A DNA stretch of 64,000 nt from Atopsyche davidsoni (Eukaryota; Arthropoda; Insecta; Trichoptera; Hydrobiosidae), in NCBI GenBank assembly GCA_022113835.1, contig JAILWY010000015.1, positions 1,116,001-1,180,000 of the forward strand, written 5' to 3'. This document shows, one piece after another, positions 23,691 through 36,111 of the stretch (positions are counted from its first letter, which is position 1; the number at the start of each line of letters is the position of its first letter). A program made the position numbers and the translations under genes. The notes beneath the pieces are model-generated. The model worked only from the letters and a program-made list of their open reading frames with translations. It was not told the DNA's origin and searched no databases.

Positions 23691-26600
23691 GTAGCCATTG
23701 ACTAGCAAATTTAGTTGGAAGTATTTTAGCCTTTTTAGAGGTTTCAGTCAAAAAAGAAAACTCTGAAGAGAGAAATACTTCATATTGACTTTTTTTTAAA
23801 TATTCCTATATTTATACAGTCTATATTTATATAATTTATATATTTTCTATTTATTCTATATTTATATAGTCTTTAAATATAGGGAACTACACCTTGAACT
23901 AAACTTTCAATGATAAGTAAGTTAACTTTCATAGTAAAAAAAAATCAAAAGTCAATTAACCGGACCGGGTTTTGTAACTTAATTAAGGATAGTTTATTTG
24001 TAAGTAAGTTAATTTGTCAAGTTTTATTGAGTTTGCAAAATAATTATTGTAGAAAATGGAAGACGGCGGCTCGGAGGGCGGCTTACGTACCCTGAATACT
24101 TGAACAACCCCGGCCTGCTTGCAGTTGCTTTATTGTCCTTTGCTGCATTTTCTGCGGCGGTTTAACTTCAAAAAGTTTTCCAATCAACGACGATTCGATA
24201 AAATGTATTTAAAATGCATTTTGAATTAATAATGTTTTCGCGAAATGCCATACATTTCTACAGAGTGTGTCAAAAGTTAAATTAAATAAATTTGAGCTGA
24301 AACACACACACACTGACTGATTCGGTAAGATTTATTGAAAATTGAGGAATCTCTCGCAAAGTGCTGTGTTTTCAATGTGGAAATTGGATTTTTCAGTTGG
24401 ATTTTAGAGAGTTTGTGTTCAATTACATTTTTTTTGAAAAACCATTCTAAATAGTGCCATAAAAATCCACAGTAAGTATATGTCAAAAAAAAATTGGATT
24501 TTATATATAAATAATAAAGATAAATGTTGTGTCACAAAAAACTTTTATTAATAGTATAACAATTGATTTTAATATTTAATGCAAATAATATAAATTAATT
24601 CTAAAAACCGATTTTATACAATTGTTTTTTTAAAACGATACTATATAAGTAGATAGATATTGTACAGAAAAATTCCTTGAAAATAAAAAAAGCATTGGGT
24701 CCACACAGTGATTTTTATTATTTAAAGGTTACATATTTATAGTTTACGTGTAGAATTAATAATTTCATTTATTTTAGAGATAGTAAGTAAAATTATTATA
24801 TTCATATCAAAAAGGTGTAGATCACAACTGTTTGTTAACCCCTATTAAATGAAAATCAAACTTTGTTCGTTAGTTTGACCGGCGGCGTGTTATTCATATG
24901 TAAATCAAATGTAATAACTAAATCAAGGAGGCACCTGACCTTCAAGCAATTACCCTCTGGTCAAGGGGTAGAACATTCGGCACTGATACCAGGTAATACT
25001 GAACAAACTCTGGATATTACCTTATCCAGATTCATCCCCTATACTACAAGGCGTACGGAATGTTACCGATTAATTTAGTTAAATTAAATCCACAAACTAA
25101 TCCGTGGTTTGTAGTTAATTTTAAGCATTTGAATGCAACTTTACAGACAGGTTTTGTAGGATAGTCATATGTCCATGACCAGCAAAATTTGAATATTTAT
25201 ATATTTTTTTAGTAAAAATTTGTGTTTTTCTCATTTGTAGTTAATACAGTTTTTTGAGAGAAGGTTAAAAAAACATAAAAATCACTGATAGATGTTATGA
25301 ATCACATTTATGTGCTATTGGTCTGTAAAAGGTTAGTAAGAATATCCATATTTCCACATCAAATACTAACAAGCGCTTTGGTTTTTTTGATAGATTTTCC
25401 AATTTGCGAAAAATTTCTGTAATGGCTTGTTCAAGAAAATATTAATTTATTTGAACGGTAGGATAAAAAAATTGTCGATTTCTTATATGTTGATATTCAT
25501 ATTTGTTTGTTTAAAAAGGAATTTTATAAATACACTTAAAGTACCGTCGATTAAGTGGTTAGCAGATAGCTGAAATATATTTAAAAAAATTAAAGGTTAA
25601 TATTAAATCACAAACAATTCAACAATTCAGTTTCAAAAATCTAGAAGGAAATAAAATATTGTCTGGAGATTTATTTTTTTTACTTTTTAACCACTCTATG
25701 AAATTTTGAGTTGTCCCAAGTGCGTATATTAATGAAGACCCATTGAACATGGACTAGTGTAACGTATAAAGGTGTAACGTTACACAATGTTGGTAATGCT
25801 AGTAAAGCTTGATTACACATTGACCGCATATTGTAACGTGGAATATCACGTTCACTGAGCCGGGTACCATTTAAAGATGTCACTTAGGGATGAAAGGGAT
25901 GATGACGTAGGAGACGCATGTCTGGGGGTATTATAACGCTTTAATTGTAAGTTTATGAAAGCCTCGAATCCATGAATATATATTATATGTATATATGTAC
26001 CGTCAACCCTTCACATTAATTACCTAACTTTCACGGATTAGATTATTTTACCTTTGATTTATGCCAAAGTATTTTTAAATTATTTCACACTAACAGTCAT
26101 TACTATAACTGAATTAATTATAATAATATTCACTATCGCATACTTTGTAATCAAAATTGTTTATAAAGTACCTTAAATTACTACATCTAAAATTAAGAAC
26201 CTATTATGTCAAAATAAAAAAAAAGTTTGAGAAACTCGGTTGAATATTTTAAGAAGTCGTTTTAAAATTTGGCCATTTATGGTAGTTATTGAAATATAGA
26301 GTATAACAAATTAAGCCTGAATAAGCTAGTACACCTCAAAATATTTTAAGCACACTAATTATATTAAAATAATTTTACTTATCCGTGTTTTTTTTTTAAT
26401 TAATTACAATATTTTTTTACTCAAAGTATTTTCATAAGTATAATATAGAAAGAAAATGAACAAATCGCCATTCTCATACAGATGGTCTGTATCCAAATTT
26501 GTTAGCTCTGTTAACGTGACCACATCTCCAACCCTCCTTTAACCCCACCACCACCTTTGTTCTGACAGGAGTGAATTCGGCCAGTGTTGAGTGAAATTAA

Positions 26601-27458
26601 ATATGTATTAACACATAACGAAAAAACTCAATATTTAAACATATCAACAATGTACTTAAAGGGAATTTTAAAAAAAAATCTTCCAACCGCAACAAATGGT
26701 TTTTTATCAAGAAATTCTGTTTAAACAGTTTATTGATCGATCAATAAATTCATTGATAAGCAGTTACGTTATTTGTGTAAAACATGCTTAAAGTCTTTAT
26801 TTAAATATCAAATCGATTGTTTTGTGTATAAAAAAAGGTTAAAAAAATCTAAAATATATTTAATGAATCTTTTACTTTGATGCAAAATTTATTTACTTAC
26901 AAACATTAAGTCTCTGATTTGTTATTATATTGCCACTGATAACTTTTAATTTTTGTTTCTTTCAGTTATCACAGACATTTCAATTATTACCTCCCTTAAG
27001 TGCCTCCTTTCTGTTAAATAAGCACATTAAAAATTTTATTTCCGAAATAATTTGGTACGTTGTTTTTAACTGTATTGAGTAGAATAAAAGCTGAGATCGA
27101 GTTTAAGTCCATCGTAATTCTTTCATGGAGGTTTTTATGCAATTAACAAGGCACTCCAATCCAATTTAATATCCGCTTTTAATTTTTAATTACACAACAC
27201 TCATCAAACTAATTCATTGCTTAAAATATTTTTTTACTTTCATAATTTCGATATAAGGAATGAAAATAATCGCGGATTTAAATTTAAAGGGTATAATAAA
27301 ATTTCTTATTTATAAGACGTGTGGTTCTTCATTGGATACTTTTCTTTTCATAGTTTTGATTTTGAAAGTTATGTTTTGATAAAAAAAAAGTATTAAGTTC
27401 TGATATAGATTTTTTTTAATCTTATTAACAAATAAACTAAGGGATTTGAACTAAAATA
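23691..27458. other. AT-rich non-coding stretch
   Basis: No gene is recognised. GC-richer patches occur at 24060-24170, 24880-25070 and 25730-25930. Short frames of 60-70 codons are unremarkable. Confidence 0.65.
25772..25785. repeat. 14-bp perfect palindrome in an AACGT-rich cluster
   Basis: GTGTAACGTTACAC is a perfect palindrome. TGTAACGT also occurs at about 25758, and a second inverted pair, AACGTG/CACGTT, lies at about 25835-25853. The clustering suggests binding sites for a dimeric factor but could be chance. Confidence 0.45.
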
Positions 27459-27525
27459 TCCGGTCACAAATAAAAACGAACATGTGGAAAATCACTCAAG
27501 TATTTTACTCAAAAATATCAAAATA
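27459..27525 (+). mobile_element. fragment of the hammerhead-bearing short repeat
   Basis: It matches one arm of the element at 38505-38672 in reverse orientation: CCGGTCAC, then AATAAAAACGAA, then GTGGAAAATCACTCAAG and TATTTTACTCAAAAATAT. The left limit lies within the ACCGGTC stem-III/cleavage string of the hammerhead-like core; the rest of the core is absent. Confidence 0.65.
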
Positions 27526-30135
27526 TCTCTATTATAATACATTCATTTAAAGTTGAAGGTGTTCAAATGTTAATTTACTTCTTTTTGTTGTAAATAGGGT
27601 CCTGTCTTTCCCATCCCAACACCTGAACCACAAACATCCCTCTGTCCCAGTCTAACATACCCCTAAATCCTACCCCTCGTATACCACTGCCCAGCTTCTA
27701 GCTACGCTAAAAACATTGAAGATGTGTATACCGTCCTGCTGAATATTGTATACACATAACTCCACCATGCTGTGATACTAATTTATAATTAAATAAAGGG
27801 TAGTTGTTGATATATAGGTGTGGATTTGAAGAAATTTATCTTTCATTAAAATAATACATATTATATATACAACAAAACAAAATAAAAATACTAGCTTGAC
27901 TTGAACAACATGAGTTATATATAGCTTAAAAATATCTACTTAAAATAGTTTTTTTTTAACATTTGATAAATTAAAAATAATTTGGAATATAAATTAATAT
28001 ATTGCATTCATATCTCCAAATTTGGCACGAGATATCAAGATATCTAAGATATCATGCACATCAGATAATCAGCAAATTGCGATTTGCCACATTTTGATAG
28101 ACGGGGAAAACACGAGACGGGAAATGTGGGGTTCCCCAATGGAAAACAATTTTTCCTGAGTCTTTGGTAATAAATTCCCGTGAGCCCGAACACTGCCGCG
28201 AAGAGGGTGTATTTTTCATGGAAAAATACAGCAACAGAGATGGAGGCATGCATTTGTATTTAAGATAAACTTCCCAAAAAGGTTGGTTAAAGAATATTAA
28301 AGAAAAAAATTTGCTTGGCGACAGGTGTATTTTGATAAAATAGCAACATAAAGCAAAACAACCATACGCTGCATTATTTTCTGTTACACAGCGGTTTTTT
28401 TTGTTTTTGTTTATTCTCAATGCATAGTCTCGATACTAAAACTATTTAAGGATTACCTTCTTTGAAGATTTCGAAGAGTTTAGAGTATTTGGATCAAAAT
28501 AATAAAAAATGCTTTTTATGCAAATGCTAAAAATTTCATATTCATGAAAAAATGCGACATGTTAGTCAAGAAAGGATGCAGTATTTTATAATCTTCGGAC
28601 AAAGTGCACCAAAACATTTTTTCAGTTTAAATATTAAAATATATATATATTTTTAATTCTTGGAAAAAGACACATATTTAATATATCAATGTACCTTTAA
28701 ACTAAATAAAAAAAATTGATTTTTGAAAATTTTTCATTCAATTTTCAAATATTAAATTTAAATAAAAAAAGTCTACATAAAACCATTTTTTTTTCTCAGG
28801 TATTTATAATTAATAACTCGTGTTCCCGAAAATAAAATAAAATATATGCTATGAATAATAAAATATTTCCGGAAATGAACTTTTTCACAAAAATTGCTTT
28901 TTTATGAGAATATTTTACTATCCGATATATTTTTAGTTTTTAATATAACGTAAACATGGAGAATTTTATCATATTTTTTCTGTTGTATTATGTGAGAATC
29001 GTTCATATATTAACTACACAATAAAACAACACGATCTTGATAACCATTTAATTTTCGATTATTATTTTTACATAAAACAAAGAAATATCATTAAGTCCTC
29101 GTTATCACTCCCCCACGAAAGTTTGCTTCGCCTAATAATACACTAAATTAAACCGCGGCGGAATATTAAAAACACTTTAAAAAAAACCTCCGAAAATTCT
29201 TGACGTAAAATGTCATTTTCACACTGATCGAGGAAAAATTAAATGGCGGGCTGGGGGAGCCTGGGGTTGTAATGAAGGGAGCGAGGGAGAAAATCGATTC
29301 ACGTCGACTCGCTTTAAAAATACAAATATCCAACAGATCCCGAGACTTCTTCGAGTAGGCGCGAGTTTGACGAGTTTGGCGTGACGTGATTTGCCTCATT
29401 CAATTTAACGCGAGTGATTTGGCGTGGCAGATTCGGCGATGGAGGTATTAGGTGCAAGTAACACTAAATAAATTGTCTTTTTCATACGTGAATACGTTTA
29501 TTTTTCATCGGTTATGAAAAAAAAAAAATTAATAAATTTATTTTCTACGCACATTAATATTGTGTATGTAAATAATTAGTGTTAATTAGTAATAATTATT
29601 TGGTAATGGAGTAATGGACTTTGAATGGTTATGCAGAAGGGGTATCAAATCTAAACGCCATAGCTTTGTAAGTAAAGGATATATAATAATGCTATTGGGC
29701 AGCAGCAATACGCATACTTTTCCTTTCAATATAAAACTGCAGTATAGAAGGTTCCAGGGGACCCACTACACTATTTTCCCCATAGAAAACCATGAACACA
29801 GGCACAGCATGCGTATATGCTCAATGCAAATCGATTTAATATTAATTTTTAATGGTCATCAAATATGATAGTTAATGTTATGCTATTTTTTTTAAAACTT
29901 TATGAGTGAGTAAAATGGCGTCTTTTGCTATATTAATTGAGTCTGAACAACTTTTTTTATACAAAAAAATAAGTTCAAATAGTATTTGACTTGAAAATAA
30001 ATTTTTTTTCTAATCTTGATACCTTTTGCTTTTTAATCTGACCTTCTTTATGACTGACGAAACTCTTGAAAAGCAAAATCACATGGTCGTATATTTTTGC
30101 TAAATTTATTTATATATTTTGCTAGTATGTATACT
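27526..30135. other. AT-rich non-coding stretch with GC-richer blocks
   Basis: No gene is recognised. A GC-richer block at 28080-28260 carries overlapping minus-strand frames of 69 and 119 codons without known motifs. A second block at 29100-29450 includes a CGCGG-rich start and G-rich runs. The rest is AT-rich. Confidence 0.6.
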
Positions 30136-30330
30136 ATCTATGTATGGATTGGTTCATAGATAGAAGATGATTTAAAGAAACTCTCAGAAAAATATCATCG
30201 TGATTAGTGTGGGATTTGAACCCACATCTCCAGGTTTACATGACCGGTGTACGAACCCTTGTACTAACGAATCACTTCCGTTTATCGAGAATTTTTAACA
30301 ATCATACTCTACATATGAATCAATGTGCCC
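30136..30330 (-). repeat. foldback unit carrying a tRNA-like sequence
   Basis: A unit of about 195 bp with the tRNA-like sequence in its middle. The flanks are inverted copies of each other: the left arm (about 30148-30187) reverse-complements to GAGAGTTTCTTTAAATCAT followed by a TCTAT-ATGAA string, and the right arm (about 30287-30328) reads GAGAATTTTTAACAATCAT followed by a similar string and AATGTGC. Identity of the arms is roughly 75%. A second, partly deleted unit lies at 30468-30600 in the opposite orientation. This fits a small tRNA-derived repeat rather than a single tRNA gene. Confidence 0.65.
30201..30273 (-). tRNA. tRNA-Thr(UGU)-like gene, probably pseudogene or SINE head
   Basis: The minus strand folds into a nearly complete cloverleaf of 72 nt plus a discriminator A. 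The acceptor pairs GATTCGT with ACTAATC (6 of 7). The D arm is GTAC-8-GTAC, the anticodon stem CCGGT/ACCTG (4 of 5), the variable loop 5 nt, and the T arm GTGGG-TTCAAAT-CCCAC (perfect). The A-box (TAGTACAAGGG) and B-box (GGTTCAAATCC) match Pol III consensus, and a T5 run follows within about 15 nt. The anticodon loop reads CATGTAA, giving anticodon TGT (Thr), but position 33 is A instead of the near-invariant U. That change, the two stem mismatches and its location in a repeat argue against function. Confidence 0.55.
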
Positions 30331-30467
30331 AGGCCAATCAATATTTAGTGATTTGCAAGCACTGGACTTTTTGAACAAACTAACAAGTGAAGCGATTTTA
30401 ATCCCATCTGGACATTATTTTTAAAATCTATTGATTTAGCCAAGACGCGCACCGTCAATGTGTATAT

Positions 30468-30600
30468 CTATTTTATGGATTGGTCAATCAGATGCGTATT
30501 TATTACCCATTACAGTAGGTTCGTACACCGGTCATGTAAACCGATGATATTTTTCCGAGAGTTTCTTTAAATCATATTCTATATATGAACTAATGTGCTT
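30468..30600 (+). repeat. second, inverted copy of the tRNA-like unit, partly deleted
   Basis: On the plus strand, GGTTCGTACACCGGTCATG and TAAACC match the first unit. About 33 bp covering the variable loop, T arm and 3' acceptor are missing. The shared downstream flank follows: GATGATATTTTTC, GAGAGTTTCTTTAAATCAT and a TCTATATATGAAC string. The left edge shares TATGGATTGGT with the left edge of the first unit although the tRNA-like parts face opposite ways. Confidence 0.65.
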
Positions 30601-31157
30601 AATCATATCAGTAATAGTATGTATAAGGTATTATTGGTCTTTTTTTTTAATGTATTTTTTAATTTTTTTTTAAATATACCTGAAACAATTTTCGTCCTTT
30701 GATTTAGCCAAACCCCTCGCGCCAAAAGCCTGGCGCCCAACCACTGCGACCCGTCACTTCGTCCCGGCTGCCGATCCTCCGACGTCTTCCCTGTCACCGC
30801 AGACGTCCTCGCGGATAATACTTTGCGCTGAAAGGGCTCGGCGGTGACGCAAATCCCTTAAACGTTGAATAAAAAAATGCAATTTGGGCGCTGCCTCCTT
30901 ACACGTGTATCATAAATTCAGGCGTGAAGGGAATCATATCACGTGACAGCCCCGTAATAGGGCCGCGGAAACACATTACGAAGGCTGCGCCGGGGCTAAG
31001 CCTGCGCTTATTTGACTACAGGGTCTCTAATTTACGACCCACGTATTTGTTAACGTTTCGCTTTTAATTATGATGGTATTACGGATTATCAAATTTTAAA
31101 ATATTATTATACATATAATCGTAAAATTTATATTTTTTTAAATGTATTACTACACTA
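30601..31157. other. GC-richer non-coding block
   Basis: About 30690-31030 is GC-richer, with CCGCAG and CGGCGG-like runs and a palindromic CACGTG-like patch near 30901-30905. A 64-codon minus-strand frame (30603-30797) has no recognisable content. The flanks are AT-rich. Confidence 0.5.
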
Positions 31158-31765
31158 TTAACACACTTTAAGCGGGTATCAAATTGACTAAACGCGCAAA
31201 GTTCGCGTAAAATTGCGCGTGTGAAATCTAGTCTATACACTTTTCTAATTTGCACATTTAGATTTTTTTTTTCTTCCGTTTAGCAACTCCGTATTTTTGT
31301 AAATAAATTAAATGTTATTGTTACACAATAGCTTATATTATATTTATATTTTAAGCGGGTAACCAAATTGACTAACTGATTGCGCGTGTGAAATCTAGTC
31401 AATACACTCTTTGATTTGCATGTAGTCAAATAAATCGTTTCCTATAAAAAGTTGAATTACTTCGTACACACTTTGCGGATTATTTGGCATCACAACAGCA
31501 CCACTTTGTCCTAAAAATTGGATGATATCATTCTCTGAGCACTCCACTTCTTCATTGTCACTTTGTTCAGAATCACTGGACAGTATTGGTTAAAGTAACG
31601 TTGACGAGTCCTTGACAAACATTTTGAGCTGTAAACCTTAAGAATAAAATGACCTTCTGCCGCTTTTAGAGTAAGCACATTCAAAAACGTATTAATATGC
31701 GCCCCGCCTTCAGACAGCAGTCCGCAAAACGGGTACTAGTACCCGCCCCGCCTTTAGTGTGTTAA
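31158..31765 (-). mobile_element. piggyBac-like element, internally deleted, with TTAA ends
   Basis: A 608-bp element flanked on both sides by TTAA, the piggyBac target duplication (31158-31161 and 31762-31765). Just inside, the left end reads CACACTTTAAGCGGGTA and the right end, reverse-complemented, reads CACACTAAAGGCGGG followed shortly by GGGTACT, giving imperfect terminal inverted repeats. An N-terminal transposase remnant lies on the minus strand. The left terminal region (31163-31254) is repeated directly inside at 31349-31421 with about 90% identity, so the internal deletion probably joined coding sequence to a second copy of the end. It is non-autonomous. It was not flagged by simple ORF length. 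Confidence 0.75.
31395..31622 (-). pseudogene. piggyBac-type transposase N-terminal remnant
   Basis: Reading from an ATG at 31620-31622 gives about 76 codons with one internal TAA at codon 11. Then comes an acidic stretch (SSDSEQSDNEEVECSEND), as at the N-terminus of many piggyBac transposases, followed by QSVYEVIQLFIGNDLFDYM. The latter resembles the segment that opens the conserved transposase domain. The frame ends at 31395-31397, where the duplicated terminal sequence begins. The whole catalytic core and the C-terminal Cys-rich domain are missing. The assignment rests on the motif pattern together with the TTAA flanks. Confidence 0.65.
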
Positions 31766-34700
31766 AATACTTTGTTCAAGATATATTGTTCAATCAAATA
31801 AGTTTTTAAAAAGTAAAAAATCTGATACACAGTTGAATGCTGTTTTTATAACAGATAACGTTTTGAGTTACCTGAAGTATCTTATTGCAAACATCTTCAC
31901 AGCTTAATATTATGTAAACTCGTATGGTATTCAAAAACAACAGCACTTTAGTTACTTAGGTGAACATTAGAATTACTAAACAAGTATAATATATTCCAAA
32001 CATTATGTTAGATGATATAACCAGGGTAACTATTTCAATCCCAGCATGTATGAGACTAAGATTATACATGTGGCGTTATTCGTCGTATATTTATTAAAAA
32101 AAAAAAAACTCTACTAGATATAACACTACAATAAATTAAATGTTTTCTAGTAAACTATTTTATATAAATAAAATCTTTACAACTTGAAGAAATAAAGAGC
32201 ACTTCACGTTCCCGATGTCCATAAATTGATATCATCATAAATTGGAAAAATACTAATTACTCCAATATATATATATTTTAATTATATTCGGAAAACTTCT
32301 CATGAAAATTTTGGCCTTACACGTAAGAAAATTAATTATATATTATCATCAAAACATACCGCTTTCACTTATTTGGGTCTTAGGTACATATTATCCAAGA
32401 ACTGTAACATTAACATCCATCTGTTATAACTTTGCTGTAAAGGTCCCTAATTCTACTTATTACCCCTGAGGATAAGTAGTTAGATTTAACCGCACCTTTA
32501 CATTTCAGCGCAAAGGTTTTATACTTGTTTGCATAATTATTTTTTGTAAATTTATATGTACGCACGTGTTATATGCGATTTAAAAAAGGCTCAAGTGCCT
32601 ATACTTTATGAAAATCGTGGGTTGACTTTTATAATATTATACGTTTAGTAAAATATCTAATATACTATATTAAATAAAATAAATCAATTCCTCGGTGAAT
32701 TTTTTAAGTAAACTCACTCAGGTTTGATTGTATATATAAAACTTAAGTTATCGAATTATACATGAAAATTATTTATCAACTCTAATGTACATTCAATCAG
32801 TACAAAGCCTGTTAAGTTCGAATAACTTTTGGGGAATAAGTATATTATAATTAATTTCGCTCAAATTGATATAATATATAATATGTGTTGTAATATTTTT
32901 ATGTAAATTGTGAAAATACATTAAATTCGATAAATATAAAAAAACTTTAAAATAATAATATACAAAGAATTGATGTGATTGGCAAAGAACATTTGTCTAC
33001 ATTACAGACAGCCATTTTCATTTAGGTTTCAAAATTGAAAAAAGCTAATTTATTTGTCAAATTGTATAAATTGTAAATTTATTGGAAAAAAACGTTAGCA
33101 TATTATATTAAGGTAGTTATATTCGTATAAGAGTTTTAATAATTGTAAGAAATAACTTGTATTTGACATCTCTGAGACTCGTTTTGTTTATTTATTTGAT
33201 TTTGATGTAATTTTGGGAAAAATTTACCCAAATCCCCAATTATTACCCAATGATTTTTAAAGCACATCAAATTATATAAGAGCTTTTAGAATAAAAGGTT
33301 AATTTATAAAAATCATATCAATGGCATCTACGATTGAAATCGTAAATTTATATGATGAAAGGTGTCATAGAAGCATCTCTTTGAATTGGAGTCTCTTTTT
33401 TAAGAACAGTGTATGTTTGTATGGTATGTGTAATTGATTTCCTGAACAAATATTACCTTTGTACTTAAAAATACCTTAACAGAGTATCTGCTCAAAGCTG
33501 TTTTACTTTGACTCAATAAGAGCTCTTTTCAGGTGCATACTTCAGAATATTAAATTGTACTTTAAATAATTACCATGTTATTTTTAACATGGAAGTCTTG
33601 TTCGGTAACTGTAATTTTATTCGACGTTTAACTTGCTTGGGAAATTATTAAAAACTCCAGTTCTAATTTTCCAAACAAGTCGGCTTAGAAATGCTAACAA
33701 AAATAATTAATGTGAAGTACTTTTGCCTAACTGTTAAATAAAGTGTAATTAAAGAAGGGATATAAATTCTCGTATCTCAACCGTTATGTCGACGGGCAAA
33801 GCGAATAACGTTGAATTAATTAAACTAACCATTTTGAAGATATTTATAAAGAGTTTATATTATTTATTTTGGCGTATTGTTTAATTACAACTTAACCTTT
33901 TTTAAGGAAATCCATCTGAGTATTCTCTATTAAGTGTCAGAACCGACTTTATTTCATATTATATGTTTTATTGAAACGTCGTTTTTAAAGAATCGTACTT
34001 ATTCCAAATATTGATTGGTGATTATTTTTTTAGTTTGTTTTTTTTTTATAAAAAAAATTAAATACTCATTTGTATTTTGTATGATATATTTTGATGTGAT
34101 TAGTACACACATAAAACAAGGAAAAAAATCCTCGGCAATTATTTTTTGTATCAACTCTATTCCTCCGAGATGCTCACATTTAAAAAAAACCTCTGCACCA
34201 CTCTTCGGAGAGAATATTATTATGAGAAATTAAAGATCTTAATATTTTTAAATAACAGATATTTATAATTAATGATTATGATGATGATCGTATTTCATTA
34301 TTTATTCACAAATGTGTATAAGTAATGAAATACAACTCATGTTTTTTCTTTCTGAATTAATGTATGTGTGTTTGTAGCATTGACACCTGTTGTTATTAGA
34401 AATTTTGAATCTTTTTTATTATATCTGAAGATGTATCAAAGCGTTGAAAGACATAAACCACTTTATACCATAACACATAAAAACCAAAAAATCAACCTGA
34501 TTTCTAATGTTTGATTTTAATAAATAAAACATAAGTTACAGCGTTCCTCGTTGTGTTTGCTAAACTTGTAAGTGAAAGCCAAATTAATTAAATAATTTCT
34601 CAGTAATGTGTTTCGTTAAATATTTGGGTTGGAATTGAAATGTGTGAAGAAGTCACATGAACGGCAAAACGCACAACTTGTAATCGTTTATTTTAATTAT

Positions 34701-35540
34701 TAACAATTTCAATGTTTAATTTGTAATTTGAACATTTGAGCAACCCTATAATTTTGCTACGCAAAGTACAGAGTCGAATTCCGAAACAAGTCTACAATTC
34801 GCCTCAACCCAACTATACAAATAAAACATTCATTTTAAATAGCTTTTTAAAAAAGTTGTATGTGCACATCCACGTCCGATGGAATCAAATATTTATTTAA
34901 TACCTTGTAGCAAACATCAGATTTAATTATTTTTTCCAGTTTCACTTTGAATACTACCAGACTTTTCGAATTATATAGGAATTGCTACCCTTGCTATATA
35001 TATATATATATTTATATATGCAAGCCGTTTTTCCAACAATTTGAATACATATGTTTTTTTTTCTGTAAAGCATAAAAATGCAATGAAAGATCGTAATTTT
35101 GACTAGTAACTCTTGTATAAAATTATGAAGACATGAACAAGAAACACGAATTATACAGTTTTTTTTATTAGTAGAGTAAAACATAAAATATATCATACAC
35201 TTAATTATTAAATAAATTCTTCAATATCTCAAACAGAAAAAATATTTTTGACAATATAAATAAATAACACCACACTCGCCCTTTGGGTTATAAAACTCAT
35301 GTTAAAAAGGCTTTTTTTAATTTTTATTATTGACAATATCAATAGAGATGAGAGTCTTAGCCTCAAAGTAGATTTTATTCTTTCAAGACGAGGTGGGTTT
35401 TCTCCTGGAACTGGAACGCAACATAAATAAGAAATTATTATAAAAGTGCAGCTTTATTCAAATATAAAATATTAGAACTTTATTTTAATATACAAACACT
35501 CTCAATCGATGTGGCTCGTGTATAATTAAAAAAAAAAAAA
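31766..35540. other. AT-rich non-coding stretch
   Basis: No gene is recognised. A TA run lies at about 34995-35017 and a hammerhead-like string at 34425-34450. The rest is A/T-rich with only short frames. Confidence 0.65.
34425..34450 (+). ncRNA. degenerate hammerhead-like string
   Basis: CTGAAGATGTATC is followed by AAAGCGTTGAAAG. CTGAAGA fits the hammerhead CUGANGA core, but stem II is not convincing. The same 13-mer CTGAAGATGTATC occurs again at 37430-37442, so both are probably pieces of one dispersed repeat. Confidence 0.25.
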
Positions 35541-36111
35541 AACGCTAATGTTTCGACATTATCATTGTAGTATTAAGGGTCTAGGTCCCATTATCGAGTT
35601 TTTTGATCATTTTCTCGTACCTGTTGCAAAAAATCGACCGCATCAATCAAAAAAATTTAAATGCGAAAAGTTAGATACATCTCTTCTTCCAAAACGAAGA
35701 TTTTCTTATTTCTTATAAATTTACTTTTAATATGATAAAAATGTGTTTTTCCGATTGAAGTGTCGGAATTTGGAGTTTCGTTTTGTACTTGTTACAAGAA
35801 TCTTAAAAATTTAAGAGTCCTTTTTTCAACTGGAATTAAAAGATTAATTATATACCCTCTTTATAAAATTAATTTGAAAATTAAAAAAAAAAAATTCTTT
35901 AACAAATTTTGGTTTTGAAAAGTCGTCATTTTATCCAATTTTTCAACATCTTCAAGATTTTATTTTACCCTGAAAATGGACGTTAATTAAATAATAAGAA
36001 ATAGATAAATATAATTTATAGTTTTATCAATACTCTGTAAAAAAAATAACTTTCGACATAGAAAAATAAAGTGACAATTAAATTAATTAAATGACACGAT
36101 TTCGCCTGGTA
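35541..36111 (-). repeat. ~550-bp dispersed repeat, copy A
   Basis: The reverse complement aligns along its whole length with 63178-63714. Landmarks in order on the minus strand are TACCAGGCGAAATCGTGTCA at one end, TGTCACTTTATTTT, ATGTCGAAAGTT, GATAAAATGACGACTTT, CAATCGGAAAAAC and AAAAAACTCGA. The far end reads ATGATAATGTCGAAACATTAGC. No frame is conserved between the copies. A poly-T tract adjoins the far end. It may be a non-coding terminal part of a retroelement or a large MITE; no inverted termini were found. Confidence 0.75.

Noticed and set aside
34440..34462. miR-71-like string TGAAAGACAT
   Set aside because: Ten matching bases only, no hairpin, and it overlaps the dispersed CTGAAGATGTATC repeat.
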